Positions 22,621 to 35,322 of a stretch of DNA of 64,000 nt are shown piece by piece (within the stretch, counting starts at the first letter, position 1; every line of letters starts with the position of its first letter). This stretch comes from Neoarius graeffei (taxonomy: Eukaryota; Chordata; Actinopteri; Siluriformes; Ariidae). The position numbers and the translations under genes are program-made. The stretch lies in NCBI RefSeq assembly GCF_027579695.1, contig NC_083574.1, positions 47,082,059 through 47,146,058 of the forward strand, read 5' to 3'. The notes under the pieces were generated by a model. It was not told the DNA's origin. It did not search any database and saw only the letters and a program-made list of their open reading frames with translations.

Positions 22621-22736
22621 CCTGGCGACTTGTCCAGGGTGTACCCCGCCTTTCGCCCGTAGTCAGCTGGGATAGACTCCAGCTTGCCTGCGACCCTGTA
22701 GAACAGGATAAAGCGGCTAGAGATAATGAGATGATA
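22621..22736 (+). mobile_element. SINE (copy 3), 3' part
   Basis: Continues the copy at 19727: cctggcgacttgtccagggt through gctagagataatgagatga. Confidence 0.9.
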
Positions 22737-22812
22737 TTTGGAACAGGCTGCAGAATTAATGCCACTTCCATACTGGCACTGGACATAACTGAAAATTTGC
22801 ATTATCAAATTG

Positions 22813-23613
22813 CAGTGTTGGGCACGTTACTTTCAAAAAGTAATTATAGTTACTAGTTACTTTTACCAAAAAGTAACTGAGTTAGTAACGGAGTTACTTT
22901 GTCATAAAAGTAACTAATTACCAGGGAAAGTAATTATTCCATTTTGTTCCCCCTCAAAAAAAAATCAAATTCAATTAGTGTAATCATAATAAAAGTGAAT
23001 GTTAAATGTGTTTAATGACTGAAATGGACACTTAACAGAACCAATTAGTAACGTTATCTACACTATATTAATATTTTTGTGGGACAATGTGAGATAAGAC
23101 ATCTATCAAATGTAATATATTTTTGCAGTTATTAAAATTATGTTACTAATTACTGGCCACTGACGAGGACAAACGCTTTGTTCCTCGACATAATGTGCAT
23201 TGCACGTAAACACTCTTGCCTTTTATTTCAAGTAATGAAAAGTGCTGGCTGTATTTCCAGTGTGAAAGCGCAGTGCTGGGCTGACCGCTCGCCATTGCTG
23301 GGTCTTCCGATTGAAAGAGCGCGCAGTAGTGCAGTAGGCGTGGCCTACCTACATATGTTGTCCAAATCTACTCTGATTGGCTTACTGTGCCGCTGTCTCG
23401 TGTCTCCCCGCCCCACACTAAAGCAGAGGAAAGAAAGGCTGAGCGAGCAGCGTGCCGGATGAGAACAGCTTTAATAAAGTAACGCATAGTATTTTATTGT
23501 AACGGGAACGGCGTTATAACGATGTAAAAAGTAATTAGTTAGATTACTCGTTACTAAAAAACGTAACGCCGTTAGTAACGCCGTTTATTCTAACGCCGTT
23601 ATTCCCATCACTG
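22813..23613. mobile_element. hAT-type MITE with CAGTGTTGGG ends
   Basis: Perfect 8-bp duplication TCAAATTG at 22805-22812 and 23614-23621. Ends CAGTGTTGGG and CCCATCACTG. Subterminal runs of gttacttt/agtaac are typical of this very common fish family. 801 bp. Confidence 0.9.
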
Positions 23614-23719
23614 TCAAATTGTGAATATGTGACAGAAAAAATGGTTAAGTTTGGATTAGCTCTCACTACAAAGCAGTCTGCTTTCTATTTTTTGGTCTGT
23701 TTGTTCAGTGTTGAGCAAA

Positions 23720-23769
<50 letters not shown>
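23720..23769. repeat. (TTA)n microsatellite
   Basis: About 50 bp of uninterrupted TTA triplets. Confidence 0.9.
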
Positions 23770-24457
23770 GGGCTTTTCCACGGTGTTATGGAGCTACAGC
23801 CACTAGAGGGAGATACCTTTCTATTCATGTTCAGAATTTGCTGAACAAATTATTCCATTCTTTCTCCCAGGCTATTCTCAGCTGGAGGTTCAATCCAGAG
23901 CCAGCTAGATTGCTAATTTCTCACTGCACTTCATAATAAGAGACTGAATCTTATCTTTCACATCTCATGTTCCATGTTTGAATTATTGTATCATGCTGTA
24001 TATCTTATATATATATGGGAATGTTTATGGTTTGTGTTTTTAGTGTAGTTATTGTGAAGCCAAAGGAAAATTTCCAGAAATGGACAATACAGTAATTTAT
24101 CTAGATATTGGACTATACTACGGAGCTGGAGTAATGTCTTGGCAAGACAACTGGTTCAAACAAAGTTGACTTTGGATTAAACCTAAAAGGTCTTGAATTA
24201 CCAACCACTAAACGTAAAACCTGTAGTTTATCCATAGGCAAGCTGCTTTCCGCTGTTTTATCTGCAGTCATATGTGAAAGAAGCCTCCATATACAGACAT
24301 GTTTTTGAAGTGCGATACAAATTTTCTTCCAAAAAATGGTATGATGCAAACTTCATATCACATTTTGCATTTAGAAGTGTGAAGTATTGAAGACCTCAGT
24401 TTCTGCATTTTGTTCCTGTATTGGTGGCATGTGCCTGTTGGATTGCCATTATCTTTT

Positions 24458-25148
24458 GCCGCTTTTCCACTACAAACGCGGCTGAGTCGGGCTGAGCCGT
24501 GCCGTGCTGAGTCGAGCTGAGTGGGGCTGTTGGAGTTGCATTTCGACTACAACCGCGCTGAACCGTGCTGGCTGGAAGTGGGTGGACACATTGGGTGGAG
24601 TTAGTGAAAGTGGGTGGACGTCAGGTGATGTCGTTAAGCAGCGCAAACAGTGACATCAGTGATCTTTTAAGCGGTAGTCTCACGACCCGGATAGTAAACA
24701 ATAAACATGGAGGACATGGAGTCGTTAGTGTGGCTGGTCTCGGTGCTGTGGCTTGTTGTCACCGACAATGCGGACAGATACTGGCAAGAGTGTATAGATG
24801 AGGCGAGGCGCATAAGGCTTCAGAAATTCTCGTAATTAGTAATTATTCTTCTTCCGGGTTTGCGGTGTTTACAGATCCCAGCGCGCTCGCGGGGCGTGTG
24901 TGGGCATGTGAGGACACTCCTCCTCACCAATCAGTGCACAGGGGAGTGTCTGCTCACGCCCCCAACCTCACTCGGCTCGCTTTGGCTCGCTTCAGCCCTA
25001 CCCCAAAACGGTGCGAGTTTTAGGGGCTAAGCAGGGCTGAAGCGTGCTGAGTCGTGCTGGTTTTTGGTAGTCGAAACGCGAGCCGTGTCGGGCTGAAGTG
25101 AGCTGAAGCGAGCTGAAGTGAGCTGAAAAAGGGTAGTGGAAAAGGGCC
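24458..25148. mobile_element. MITE with CTTTTCCACTAC ends and gctgag repeats
   Basis: The ends gccgcttttccactac and gtagtggaaaagggcc are inverted. Subterminal arms are built of gctgag/gctgaa units on both sides. It looks like a relative of the element at 15543. Confidence 0.7.
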
Positions 25149-25606
25149 ATATGAGAACACTGACATTTAGACTTTAACGGGGCCCGAGTCAGTAGCTGGA
25201 TTCAATGGCAGGTTGACCACGCAGAATTCCTGTTCAACATACTTTTAACTTGAACATACAACACTCATTCATTCATTTAATTTTTCAGTGTTTGCAAATG
25301 CAGTAGAACGGATTCATAATAAAGGTAGGCAATTTTCAGCCTGCCTGTTCTCTGCATCAGCTGAGGCTATGAGTGTCTTAGGCTGTCAAAGCCAAGAAGA
25401 TTACACTAATGATCCTTTCCCTGCATTTGAACAAGGAAATACTCCCTGAGAGGAATCAGCATCAAAAGGGAACCCATCCTCTTCAGGGTGACACTGGAGA
25501 GTTTACCAGGAGAATGTCTTGAAGGAACAACCATTTGAGATAATTACGCACTAATTAATAAAGTGCAAAACATCGAATGAAGACTATCAACATGAATTTG
25601 TCTGAT
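25149..25606. other. Unique intergenic DNA
   Basis: No open frame or repeat recognised. Confidence 0.4.
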
Positions 25607-25620
25607 GAGGTTCATCCTAA

Positions 25621-25977
25621 GGCGGCACAGTGGTGTAGTGGTTAGCGCTGTCGCCTCACAGCAAGAAGGTCCGGGTTCGAGCCCCATGGCCGGCGAGGGC
25701 CTTTCTGTGTGGAGTTTGCATGTTCTCCCCGTGTCTGCGTGGGTTTCCTCCGGGTGCTCCGGTTTCCCCCACAGTCCAAAGACATGCAGGTTAGGTTAAC
25801 TGGTGACTCTAAATTGACCGTGAGTGTGAATGGTTGTCTGTGTCTATGTGTCAGCCCTGTGATGACCTGGCGACTTGTCCACAATGTACCCCGCCTTTCG
25901 CCTGTAGTCAGCTGGGATAGGCTCCAGCTTGCCTGCAACCCTGTAGAACAGGATAAAGTGGCTAGAGATAATGAGAT
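25621..25977 (+). mobile_element. tRNA-derived SINE (copy 4)
   Basis: Full length, with duplication gaggttcatcct on both sides (25607-25618, 25978-25989). Confidence 0.93.
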
Positions 25978-25989
25978 GAGGTTCATCCT

Positions 25990-27495
25990 CAGTCTTGACC
26001 CTATATGCCACTCAGTATGCACAAACAAAACTATTTACACACTGTAGCTCATCCTTTTTGTATATTGTCCTCCAGTCCTTTATCAGTATTCAATTTCCCA
26101 ATAATATCTGAAAAGCAGTGGCTTTATAATGCATCTTGTTGTACTGGGTGACATGTACGTATGAGATTAAAGAACACGGAGCAAGAATCTGCGACCACTC
26201 CTTAATACAGAATTTCTCCAGGAACCTAGGTCATTTTTACCTGTGGACTCTCTTCATCAGTTTTTCAATGATTAGATTTTTTTTTTTTTCAGATTTTCTG
26301 TCTGAGATTAAGCTGATTAACCACAAAGACATACCATTTCTTTAATCTTTAATATATACTGTATATTCACATACAGTACCCCCTTTGTGTTCTCTGACAA
26401 ATCTATGAAAAGAAATCTGGACATTTCCAGTCGCACAGAAAACATGCACACCTGTTCTGTCTCCTCTCCCCAGCCCAGCTTTTTATTATCACAGTGTATA
26501 CATATGCCTGCTTTTGCCTTGAAAAACAACAGATCACCTTGGACAGCTGTGCTGCCTCCCTCGTTTCTGTGGCAGAGCTGATGATTGACAGTTCGTCTGA
26601 CAATTCCATTCAGCCACCACCTGCTTGCTGTCAATCAAGCATGCCATCCTGGGGCTATTGACAGAGCTGTCAGCCTGTGTGAGATGTGTCTGTCAAAGCC
26701 CCTCTACACAGTTGTAGATCGGGTAACTTTTTTTCTCTTTGTTCTTCCAGTTTCCTTTCCCGTTATTCCGATTTCAAATATGAGGTGATCAACAACATCC
26801 AGCTTGTTTTGCAAGTTAATCTGGAAAGTGGCATGGTATTCGGTTTGGCTCTTCATATCATATATATTTCAGGATATTGTGTTTTTTGCCACATCCCTCA
26901 TCTCTATGCCTTGCCATTTGAAATTCCAAATGGAAAGACTAAATCACTTTGTGTACTATGTGGTTAAGATTGATTGAAATTACTGAATTAGATTCATATG
27001 GATGACACTATTCATAGCAGTTTGAAAAATGCAAGAACCTTAACTCGTGTCCCTACTTGACATGTTATGCTTGAATTATTATAGTTGCAGTATAGGTTGT
27101 CCTGGAAATCTACCATCACTATGTTCAAAAATTTGACATTTATTGTGACAAGGTACTGAAACTGCCTTCATGTGCATTTGTTTCTGCCAAATTCATCCAT
27201 TCCTTAGTACAGTAATCTCATAATTTATCTTTGATGTATCCCTCTACACTGAGCATTTATCATAACATCAGAAGCTTTTTGCTGTAATTTGGGAATATCC
27301 ATGTGAACACACTCTCACATAGCATCTTACACATTAGCATCTGCAAAGCATATCAGTTCCAGCCATGACTGCAGGAGTCTGACCTTCTGTTAACCAATTC
27401 AAGCACTTTATAACCTAAATGGTAGGAACAGTTGCCTATTTTCCACAGCTAATGTAAAATAAACTGTTTGTTGGGAAAGTAAAAATCTACAAATA
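25990..27495. other. Unique intergenic DNA, possible conserved non-coding block
   Basis: No repeat or gene. The stretch 26580-26690 is compositionally balanced, with repeated ctgtcaat/attgacag words, and looks like candidate regulatory DNA. This is inference only. Confidence 0.3.
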
Positions 27496-27507
27496 TGATA
27501 AAACTGG

Positions 27508-27856
27508 GGCGGCATGGTGGTGTAGTGGTTAGCACTGTCGCCTCACAGCAAGAAGGCCCTGGGTTTCAGCCCAGCGGCCGGCGAGGGCCTTTCTGTGTGG
27601 AGTTTGCATGTTCTCCCCGTGTCTGCATGGGTTTCCCCCACAGTCCAAAGACATGCAGGTTAGGCTAATCGGTGGCTCTAAATTGACCGTAGGTGTGAAT
27701 GTGAGTGTGAATGGTTGTTTGTCTCTGTGTCGGCCCTGCGATGACCTGGCGACTTGTCCAGGGTGTACCCCGCCTTTCACCCGTAGTCAGTTGGGATGGT
27801 GACCAGCTTGCCTGCAACCCTGTAGAACAGGATAAGTGGCTACAGATGATGGATGG
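27508..27856 (+). mobile_element. tRNA-derived SINE (copy 5), older GGAT-tail subfamily
   Basis: Head ggcggcatggtggtgtagtg, tail gataagtggctacagatgat, then ggatgg. Target duplication atgataaaactg on both sides. Confidence 0.9.
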
Positions 27857-28495
27857 ATGATAAAACTGACTCATCTTACATTGTCTTGAAGTGGAGACAG
27901 TTGCTTTAACAAAGCAATACTGCCACATAGAAAACAGACGTTTGTGCATATGGGTTTATTTAAGTGATATGAGAGATGAATTCCAAAATAGCACTTTTTA
28001 ACTCATCATGAGTTTACTACATTTAGCTGGGAGACAAATTGAAAGAAAACCCAACCCAGCATCAATACACCTTGTACATAGATTCTTAAAGTCTGGAAAC
28101 GTACTGGAGAGGTGATCATCATTCTTCCAAAATATACCGGTATACCATTATTTGGTGTTTTGTTGATGGTCCCCAAGAGCATTGTCTAACTACTGTATGT
28201 CATTCCAAAATTTTCCATAGCTGTTCAACTGGGTTGAGATCTGCTCACCTTGAGATCTGTTCAAGTGAGCATGAACCAGCAAAATGCCCCATAGTATAAC
28301 AGAGCCATCAGTCGTCTTCCTTTAATTTGTCAGCCATATGTCGATCATTCTATAGCGCTCTATGCAGGGCAGCAGTGAGGGAGACACTGGACAGAATTTA
28401 GACACGTACTAAATGCATTGAAAACAAAACATTACAGATGAAGTATGGCTGAGTATATAGTTATTACACCAAGGTTTTAAATAATATAATCCCAT

Positions 28496-28612
28496 CCAGG
28501 GTGTAATTGCTGTACCGTGTTGCATCTAGTGTTACTAGGATAGGCTCTGGATCCACTGCGATCCTGACAAGAATAAAGAGGTTACTGATGGTGAATGAAT
28601 GAATTAATAAAA
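28496..28612 (+). repeat. Older SINE 3' fragment with (GAATG)n tail
   Basis: gataggctctggatccactg, then gaataaagaggttactgatg with a gaatgaatga tail. It shares the plan of the recent SINE body but is a different family. Confidence 0.6.
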
Positions 28613-28777
28613 TATTGGTATGAGCATGGGTAAACTAAATCACTGAAAAGTATAGGAATGCATTTGGGATTTGGACATAAATATACTTTCTTGTTTGAAT
28701 GGGAAGAAATTTTAATTTATAACTAATCAAGTCTATGCAGTATGCCTAGTCTCAAAATGTGGACTAAACGTCAGCCA

Positions 28778-28814
<37 letters not shown>
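28778..28814. repeat. (TTA)n microsatellite
   Basis: About 36 bp of TTA triplets. Confidence 0.85.
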
Positions 28815-28816
<2 letters not shown>

Positions 28817-28922
28817 TGTATTTGGTCACACTGAGTTTGCAAACCTAACAATAAAGCAGAACATATTTTGAAAAACACCTGAGCCCAAAATATTTTGTAC
28901 AATGCCCTTATCTGTTTGTCTA

Positions 28923-30538
28923 CAACCCCGATTCCAAAAAAGTTGGGACAAAGTACAAATTGTAAATAAAAATGGAATGCAATAATTTACAAATCTCAAA
29001 AACTGATATTGTATTCACAGGAGAACATAGACAACATATCAAATGTCGAAAGTGAGACATTTTGAAATTTCATGCCAAATATTGGCTCATTTGAAATTTC
29101 ATGACAGCAACACATCTCAGAAAAGTTGGGACAGGGGCAATAAGAGGCTGGAAAAGTTAAAGGTACAAAAAAGGAACAGCTGGAGGACCAAATTGCAACG
29201 CATTAGGTCAATTGGCAATAGGTCATTAACATGACTGGGTATAAAAAGAGCATCTTGGAGTGGCAGCGGCTCTAAGAAGTAAAGATGGGAAGAGGATCAC
29301 CAATCCCCCTAATTCTGCACCGACAAATAGTGGAGCAATATCAGAAAGGAGTTCGACGGTGTAAAATTGCAAAGAGTTTGAACATCTCATCATCTACAGT
29401 GTATAATATCATCAAAAGATTCAGAGAATCTGGAAGAATCTCTGTGCGTAAGGGTCAAGGCCGGAAAACCATACTGGGTGCCTGTGATCTTCGGGCCCTT
29501 AGATGGCACTGCATCACATACAGGCATGCTTCTGTATTGGAAATCACAAAATGGGCTCAGGAATATTTCCAGAGAACATTATCTGTGAACACAATTCACC
29601 GTGCCATCCGCCGCTGCCAGCTAAAACTCTATAGTTTAAAGAAGAAGCCGTATCTAAACATGATCCAGAAGCGCAGACGTCTTCTCTGGGCCAAGGCTCA
29701 TTTAAAATGGACTGTGGCAAAGTGGAAAACTGTTCTGTGGTCAGACGAATCAAAATTTGAAGTTCTTTATGGAAATCAGGGACACCGTGTCATTCGGACT
29801 AAAGAGGAGAAGGACGAGCCAAGTTGTTATCAGCGCTCAGTTCAGAAGCCTGCATCTCTGATGGTATGGGGTTGCATTACTGTGTGTGGCATGGACAGCT
29901 TACACATCTGGAAAGACACCATCAATGCTGAAAGGTATATCCAGGTTCTAGAGCAAATCCAGATTCATCACAGGTCAAATTTACAGACACTTTAAATTTC
30001 TCCAGTATTTATACACAGCAGGGAAATGACCTGATAAGAACTATTCTCAACTACAACCCTGATTCCAAAAAAGTTGGGACAAAGTACAAATTGTAAATAA
30101 AAACGGAATGCAATAATTTACAAATCTCAAAAACTGATATTGTATTCACAAAACGGAAGATACGACAAAAAAGACCTAAGACAGTTGAGCAACTAGAATC
30201 CTACATTAGACAAGAATGGGTTAACATTCCTATCCCTAAACTTGAGCAACTTGTCTCCTCAGTCCCCAGACGTTTACAGACTGTTGTAAAGAGAAAAGGG
30301 GATGTCTCACAGTGGGAAACATGGCCTTGTCCCAACTTTTTTGAGATGTGTTGTTGTCATGAAATTTAAAATCACCTAATTTTTCTCTTTAAATGATACA
30401 TTTTCTCAGTTTAAACATTTGATATGTCATCTATGTTCTATTCTGAATAAAATATGGAATTTTGAAACTTCCACATCATTGCATTCCGTTTTTATTTACA
30501 ATTTGTACTTTGTCCCAACTTTTTTGGAATCGGGGTTG
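28923..30538 (+). mobile_element. Tc1/mariner transposon, composite of two partial copies
   Basis: The outer ends, caaccccgattccaaaaaag and its complement, are bordered by TA. An almost identical left end recurs at 30054, fused to the last part of the transposase gene (EQLESYIRQEW, SSVPRRLQ). Thus an intact-ended 485-bp deletion derivative follows a copy that lost its right third. Confidence 0.88.
29285..29995 (+). pseudogene. Tc1-like transposase, N-terminal two thirds
   Basis: 236 codons from MGRGSPIPL. An N-terminal paired-type HTH ([20 protein letters not shown]) and basic linker are followed by the start of the DDE domain ([18 protein letters not shown] holds the first catalytic Asp). 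[20 protein letters not shown] follows. After [12 protein letters not shown] it runs into unrelated DNA, so the second Asp and the final Glu are missing and it cannot be active. Family proteins are about 340 residues. Confidence 0.88.
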
Positions 30539-30669
30539 TACATTAAAATTCCTGGCATAAACTCTGTGGTTTATGGTTAATAATTCTAGCTTTAATTGAA
30601 ACCTAAAAAGGAAAACCTCTATTGTAGGGTTCTTTATAAAACTTTAACCCCTAGAGGAACCACTCGTTG

Positions 30670-31022
30670 AACCCTTCAGCATGCCCAGTATTACTTTCAT
30701 TTATTTATTTTCAGCAACCATTTTATCTTGGTCAGGGTTGTAGTAAACCCAGAACCTATTCCAGGCATATTGGACGTAATACACCCTGAATGGGATGCCA
30801 GTCTTTCACAGGGCACCATGTGCACACATACACACACTCCTTCATACCTGGGGCAATTTTAGAGTAGCCTGTTTTTGGGAGATGGGAGGAAATCAGAGAA
30901 GCCAGAGGAAAGCTATGTGAACACAGGGAGAACATGTATAACTCAATATGGACTATGACTGGAGGGCAGAATGAAACAGACAGGCACCAGTGCTCCCTGC
31001 TGCTCTACTGTGCCACCTTGGA
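30670..31022 (-). repeat. Old diverged SINE
   Basis: Reverse-oriented relative of the SINE body: gggaggaaatcagag, acacagggagaacatg and ctctactgtgccacctt are eroded equivalents of the recent copies. Confidence 0.55.
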
Positions 31023-31665
31023 TGGAACTTTTTCTCCAAAAGGTTACTTTGCAATTTCAGAGGTGACATCTGGGTACAGTTGGCGGATATAATTTATTTG
31101 GTGGGGGGGAGTGGGAGCGAAAATATGAAAACTTTGATTGAAAACCTGATTCGCTGAACATTTCAGACAATGTTCACCAAATTTAATCGGATGACTTGAA
31201 AATTGAACGAAAACCATTTGACTCTTCCTTTGATTGCTCATTCTGGATTTGAAGCTGCCACTAGTTTGACTTGTGTACAGTGGAATGCAGAGTGAAGTAT
31301 AATGATTTAATGATTCCTCTCCTTCCCTTCACCCTATCTCTCCTCAATGTTTGCGCTTGCCATCAGCTCAGCAGAGCTTAGCTCAGACTTGACAGATGAC
31401 GAGCTGCAGCCCTGGGGCTGACGCTGTAATCAAAGTCCTGCCACACTTGTCAATAGTCTGCTATCACAGCAACACTGGTTGTGACTGATGTAAGGAAGGG
31501 TGGTGGAGGGGGTTATCCCACAATTAGAATAAAAAAGTCATGTTGTTAAATACTAAATAAACCATACATTACTACGCAAACTTAGAGTACCTCTGAGGAG
31601 TTTTAATACATCAGCAAAATGCCATTGTTCCTGAGTAAAGTTGTGCTCCATTTTAACCCCTACTG
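31023..31665. other. Unique intergenic DNA
   Basis: No gene. The part 31370-31490 is unique and GC-balanced and might be a conserved non-coding element; not verified. Confidence 0.3.
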
Positions 31666-31677
31666 TGCTATTTTTTT

Positions 31678-32052
31678 CATCTCATCTCATTATCTCTACC
31701 CGCTTTATCCTGTTCTACAGGGTCGCAGGCAAGCTGGAGCCTATCCCAGCTGACTACGGGCGAAAGGCGGGGTACACCCTGGACAAGTCGCCAGGTCATC
31801 ACAGGGCTGACACATAGACACAGACAACCATTCACACTCACATTCACACCTACGGTCAATTTAGAGTCACCAGTTAACCTAACCTGCATGTCTTTGGACT
31901 GTGGGGGAAACCGGAGCACCCGGAGGAAACCCACGTGGACACAGGGAGAACATGCAAACTCCACACAGAAAGGCCCTCGCCGGCCACGGGGCTTGAACCT
32001 GGACCTTCTTGCTGTGAGGCGACAGCGCTAACCACTACACCACCGTGCCGCC
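31678..32052 (-). mobile_element. tRNA-derived SINE (copy 6)
   Basis: Full-length reverse copy. The flanks share tgctattttttt. Confidence 0.92.
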
Positions 32053-32769
32053 CTGCTATTTTTTTTTCTAACAAATTTGAAACTCATAAACCTAACCATT
32101 TCCCACTGGCCAAAGTTTGTTCTACAGGAAACAACATTTTTTGAACGACAGCCCTCCCTCTTGAGGAATGCTCAAAAGTTCAACGTTGAACCCTATAACA
32201 ATGAAGGGTGTAATTTCCTAGTCAATGGATGACTGTGTCTTTCACATGCCCCAAGATAGCACATGTCCATTTTTACAGGTTTATATGCAATCTCGGGCTT
32301 TTCTACTTCAAAGTGCAAAACACACGTTGGTGTGTATGCAATGAGATTACTTTAGCACATACAGTGTGAATTACTAAGCCTGAAAGTCCACCCAGGAATG
32401 GCAATTGCATGAGCAAATTAGTACAATCAAAATGCAGGTATTACATTTGCCATTTCAAGTTACGTATTTAATGAGGTCTTCAATGAAGTGTGCTATGGCA
32501 TAGATTGTACGTAGACATAATTTAGGAAAGAAATTTCCTAAAATGACTAAATATTACCATGGCTAAGTCTGGTTCATATTAATGTTAGATATTTGCTGCA
32601 TCTCAGATTTAAACAGGCAAGAGCACAAGTACCTTATGAACAGAACATATACTCTCTTATTTTCTGTTCATATCCTATTAACAGTTTTTGATCCATCTTT
32701 TTTTCCTTTATTAAGTCTTATACTATGCACAATTATGCTTTAGATTCAATTTACTTCTCCAGGAGTCTC
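32053..32769. other. AT-rich intergenic DNA
   Basis: Nothing recognised. Confidence 0.4.
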
Positions 32770-32772
32770 TTA

Positions 32773-33182
32773 AGCCCGGCGCACACGGGCGATTTTCTGT
32801 CGCTTGGTCATGCTACTTTTTGACTCAAGCGAAAAATTGCTTTGTGTGCGGATATTTGTGTTGGCAATTTTTTGTTGCTTGCAACAGATCGTAGGTATCA
32901 AACATGCTTGATATTCTGCAACAAAAAAATCGACAGTCGCTGACTTGTTGCAGAGATATCGCCACGTGTGCGTGTCTTTGCGATAACAACGCGATAACCT
33001 CCAAAGGCTAAGCCAATCCCCACCTGCGAAGTAGTCACATGATTTCTATGTGACTTGCATCCTCCTCCCCAAATTGCCCACTGGCCGCAGATAACACACA
33101 CACGCAGCTACCCGAGAAGGGAAACTTGCGTCCAAAAATTGCAATACGCTTGCGACGAGAAGTCGCCCGTATGCGCCAGGCT
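32773..33182. mobile_element. PIF/Harbinger-type MITE
   Basis: Ends AGCCCGGCGCACACGGGCGA and the complement of the right end, AGCCTGGCGCATACGGGCGA, flanked by TTA (32770-32772, 33183-33185). Same termini style and target as the MITE at 17968. Confidence 0.82.
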
Positions 33183-33529
33183 TTAGAGAACTGAACTCAC
33201 TGCAGCTATTAAGAACAAATAGCACACACAAGAATCCCATTTGTATATTGTTTTCCTCCATTATTTTTCATGTGATGGATTTGATCACATTCCACACTGA
33301 ACCTTTAATAAGCTCAGCATGTTTCCTGTTAGAAAAAGTTCCAATAGAAACTCTTAACTATCCTTGCATAAGGGTTCATTTTTCTAAAAGGTGTATCACT
33401 TTTCTAGGAATGTCATCTTGTAAATATGATGATAATGTCAAATTAAACTATAACCGTGATGTTTGTCTGTATCTAAGACAACCATGTTTGAAAGAATAAA
33501 GCACTTGTGGTGTGTATACACTCTTTAAC

Positions 33530-33606
33530 AAAAAGGAAAAAGGGAACCCGCCCAAAGGGATCAATAAAGTTCTATCTAATCTAATCTAATCTAATCTAAT
33601 CTAATC
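33530..33606 (+). repeat. LINE 3' tail with (CTAAT)n
   Basis: gggatcaataaagttctatc followed by seven ctaat-type units is the usual 3' end of a fish LINE/SINE family. No upstream body is recognisable. Confidence 0.55.
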
Positions 33607-34716
33607 TGAAAAAAGCTGTTTGTTAAAGAAAAAAAAAGGGGGAAAGACAAAGTTAAAGGTTTCAAAGTGAGAAAAAAAATCCTACTTCTCAGATAAAAAG
33701 ATCATTAAATGATATGTTTCTATCTTAGAGTACAGAGATACAGAAGCTGGCAGAATGTGTGGGAAGTTTGATGAGGAGTTGACAATATCCTAACTCGATG
33801 ACAGTTTATTCATAGATCATTCCTGTAAATTTCAGAAACAAATTAAGTGCTCAGCAAACTTTAGCAAATTGGAGAATACGTAAACATACTGCGTTCTGAA
33901 GACACAGCACAATGAAAATTAAACATATGTTTGTTATGGAAGAACATACACCTTCTAAATATGATTTTTTTTTTAAAAATATATCCAACAGATCAATCGT
34001 GAAAACGTATAGCTCTACAGATCCTGAAAGACAACAAATAAGGTTTCAATATAACATGGCTAGTGGTCTAGTTTATAAAGAGTAAATGTATTAAGTCCTT
34101 CAAGGGTAGTGTGAAATATATACTATATACTTTGAATGGATTAATTTACAAATTAATTAAATTGAAAGGCATACTCTCAGATATACAGAATGAATACAAA
34201 AAAAGAGACACACTGACAAAAATTATATTTAGCAAATCAGTGTTTCTTCGTTACATTTCATTTTGTCTCATGCTCACTGTAATTATCTATGCTCTAACAC
34301 GTGATTCTCATAAACCAAACGTCAGGCTTTTCATGAATTTATTTTTCAAACATAAGTGACAGCATAATTAGCTAATTCTGTACAGATTTTCAAGTGGTCA
34401 TTGTTAATCCCAGTGACAGTTTTCTGAAATCAGATTTCCATGAAAGATTTAGCCCTAAATAAGATTCTACCAAACTGAACCTATATGTAGATGTACATTT
34501 GGCAGATGTTTGTCTACAAAGCAATTTGCAAGTGATGCGGAATGCAAGCTGCCAGTGATACAAGCGCTGCAAGTTTCCACCAATTGAGCAAAAATAAATG
34601 CAGGATAAATGTAGGAAGAACAGAGAGAGCCACAGATAAACATGAGGATTGGACTGAACAAGTGCTGATAGTCAGAAGATTCTCAGCTGACTAAGAATGA
34701 TTATTTTTTTATAGCA
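33607..34716. other. AT-rich intergenic DNA
   Basis: No gene or repeat family recognised. The short open frames have no domain signature. Confidence 0.4.
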
Positions 34717-34728
34717 ATGTCACTTGGG

Positions 34729-35118
34729 GGCAGCACAGTGGTGTAGTGGTTAGCACTGTCGCCTCACAGCAAGAAGGTCCGGGTTCGAGCCCCGTGGCCG
34801 GCGAGGGCCTTTCTGTGCGGAGTTTGCATGTTCTCCCCGTGTCCGCGTGGGTTTCCTCCGGGTGCTCCGGTTTCCCCCACAGTCCAAAGACATGCAGGTT
34901 AGGTTAACTGGTGACTCTAAATTGACCGTAGGTGTGAATGTGAGTGTGAATGGTTGTCTGTGTCTATTTGTCAGCCCTGTGATGACCTGGCGACTTGTCC
35001 AGGGTGTACCCCGCCTTTCGCCCGTAGTCAGCTGGGACAGGCTCCAGCTTGCCTGCGACCCTGTAGAACAGGATAAAGCAGCTAGAGATAATGGATGGAT
35101 GGATGGATGGATAGATAG
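34729..35118 (+). mobile_element. tRNA-derived SINE (copy 7), GGAT tail
   Basis: Head ggcagcacagtggtgtagtg and tail (ggat)n(agat)n. Duplication atgtcacttgg on both sides. Confidence 0.92.
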
Positions 35119-35174
35119 ATGTCACTTGGACAGTTGTTATCATTTCCATAGTCCTTATGTCGTCTGAGAGTTTT

Positions 35175-35322
35175 TCCTTGCCACCATCGCCACAGGCTTG
35201 CTCACTGGGGATAGATTAGGGATAAAATTAGCTCATGTTTAAAGTCATTCAAATTCTGTAAAGTTGCTTTGCGACAGTGTCTATTGCTAAAAGCACTATA
35301 GAAATAAACTTGACTTGACTAT
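35175..35322 (+). repeat. 3' fragment of an older fish retroelement
   Basis: attctgtaaagttgctttgc and agcactatagaaataaactt match the shared tail of a common fish SINE/LINE group. Its complement appears at 37308-37345. Confidence 0.55.
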
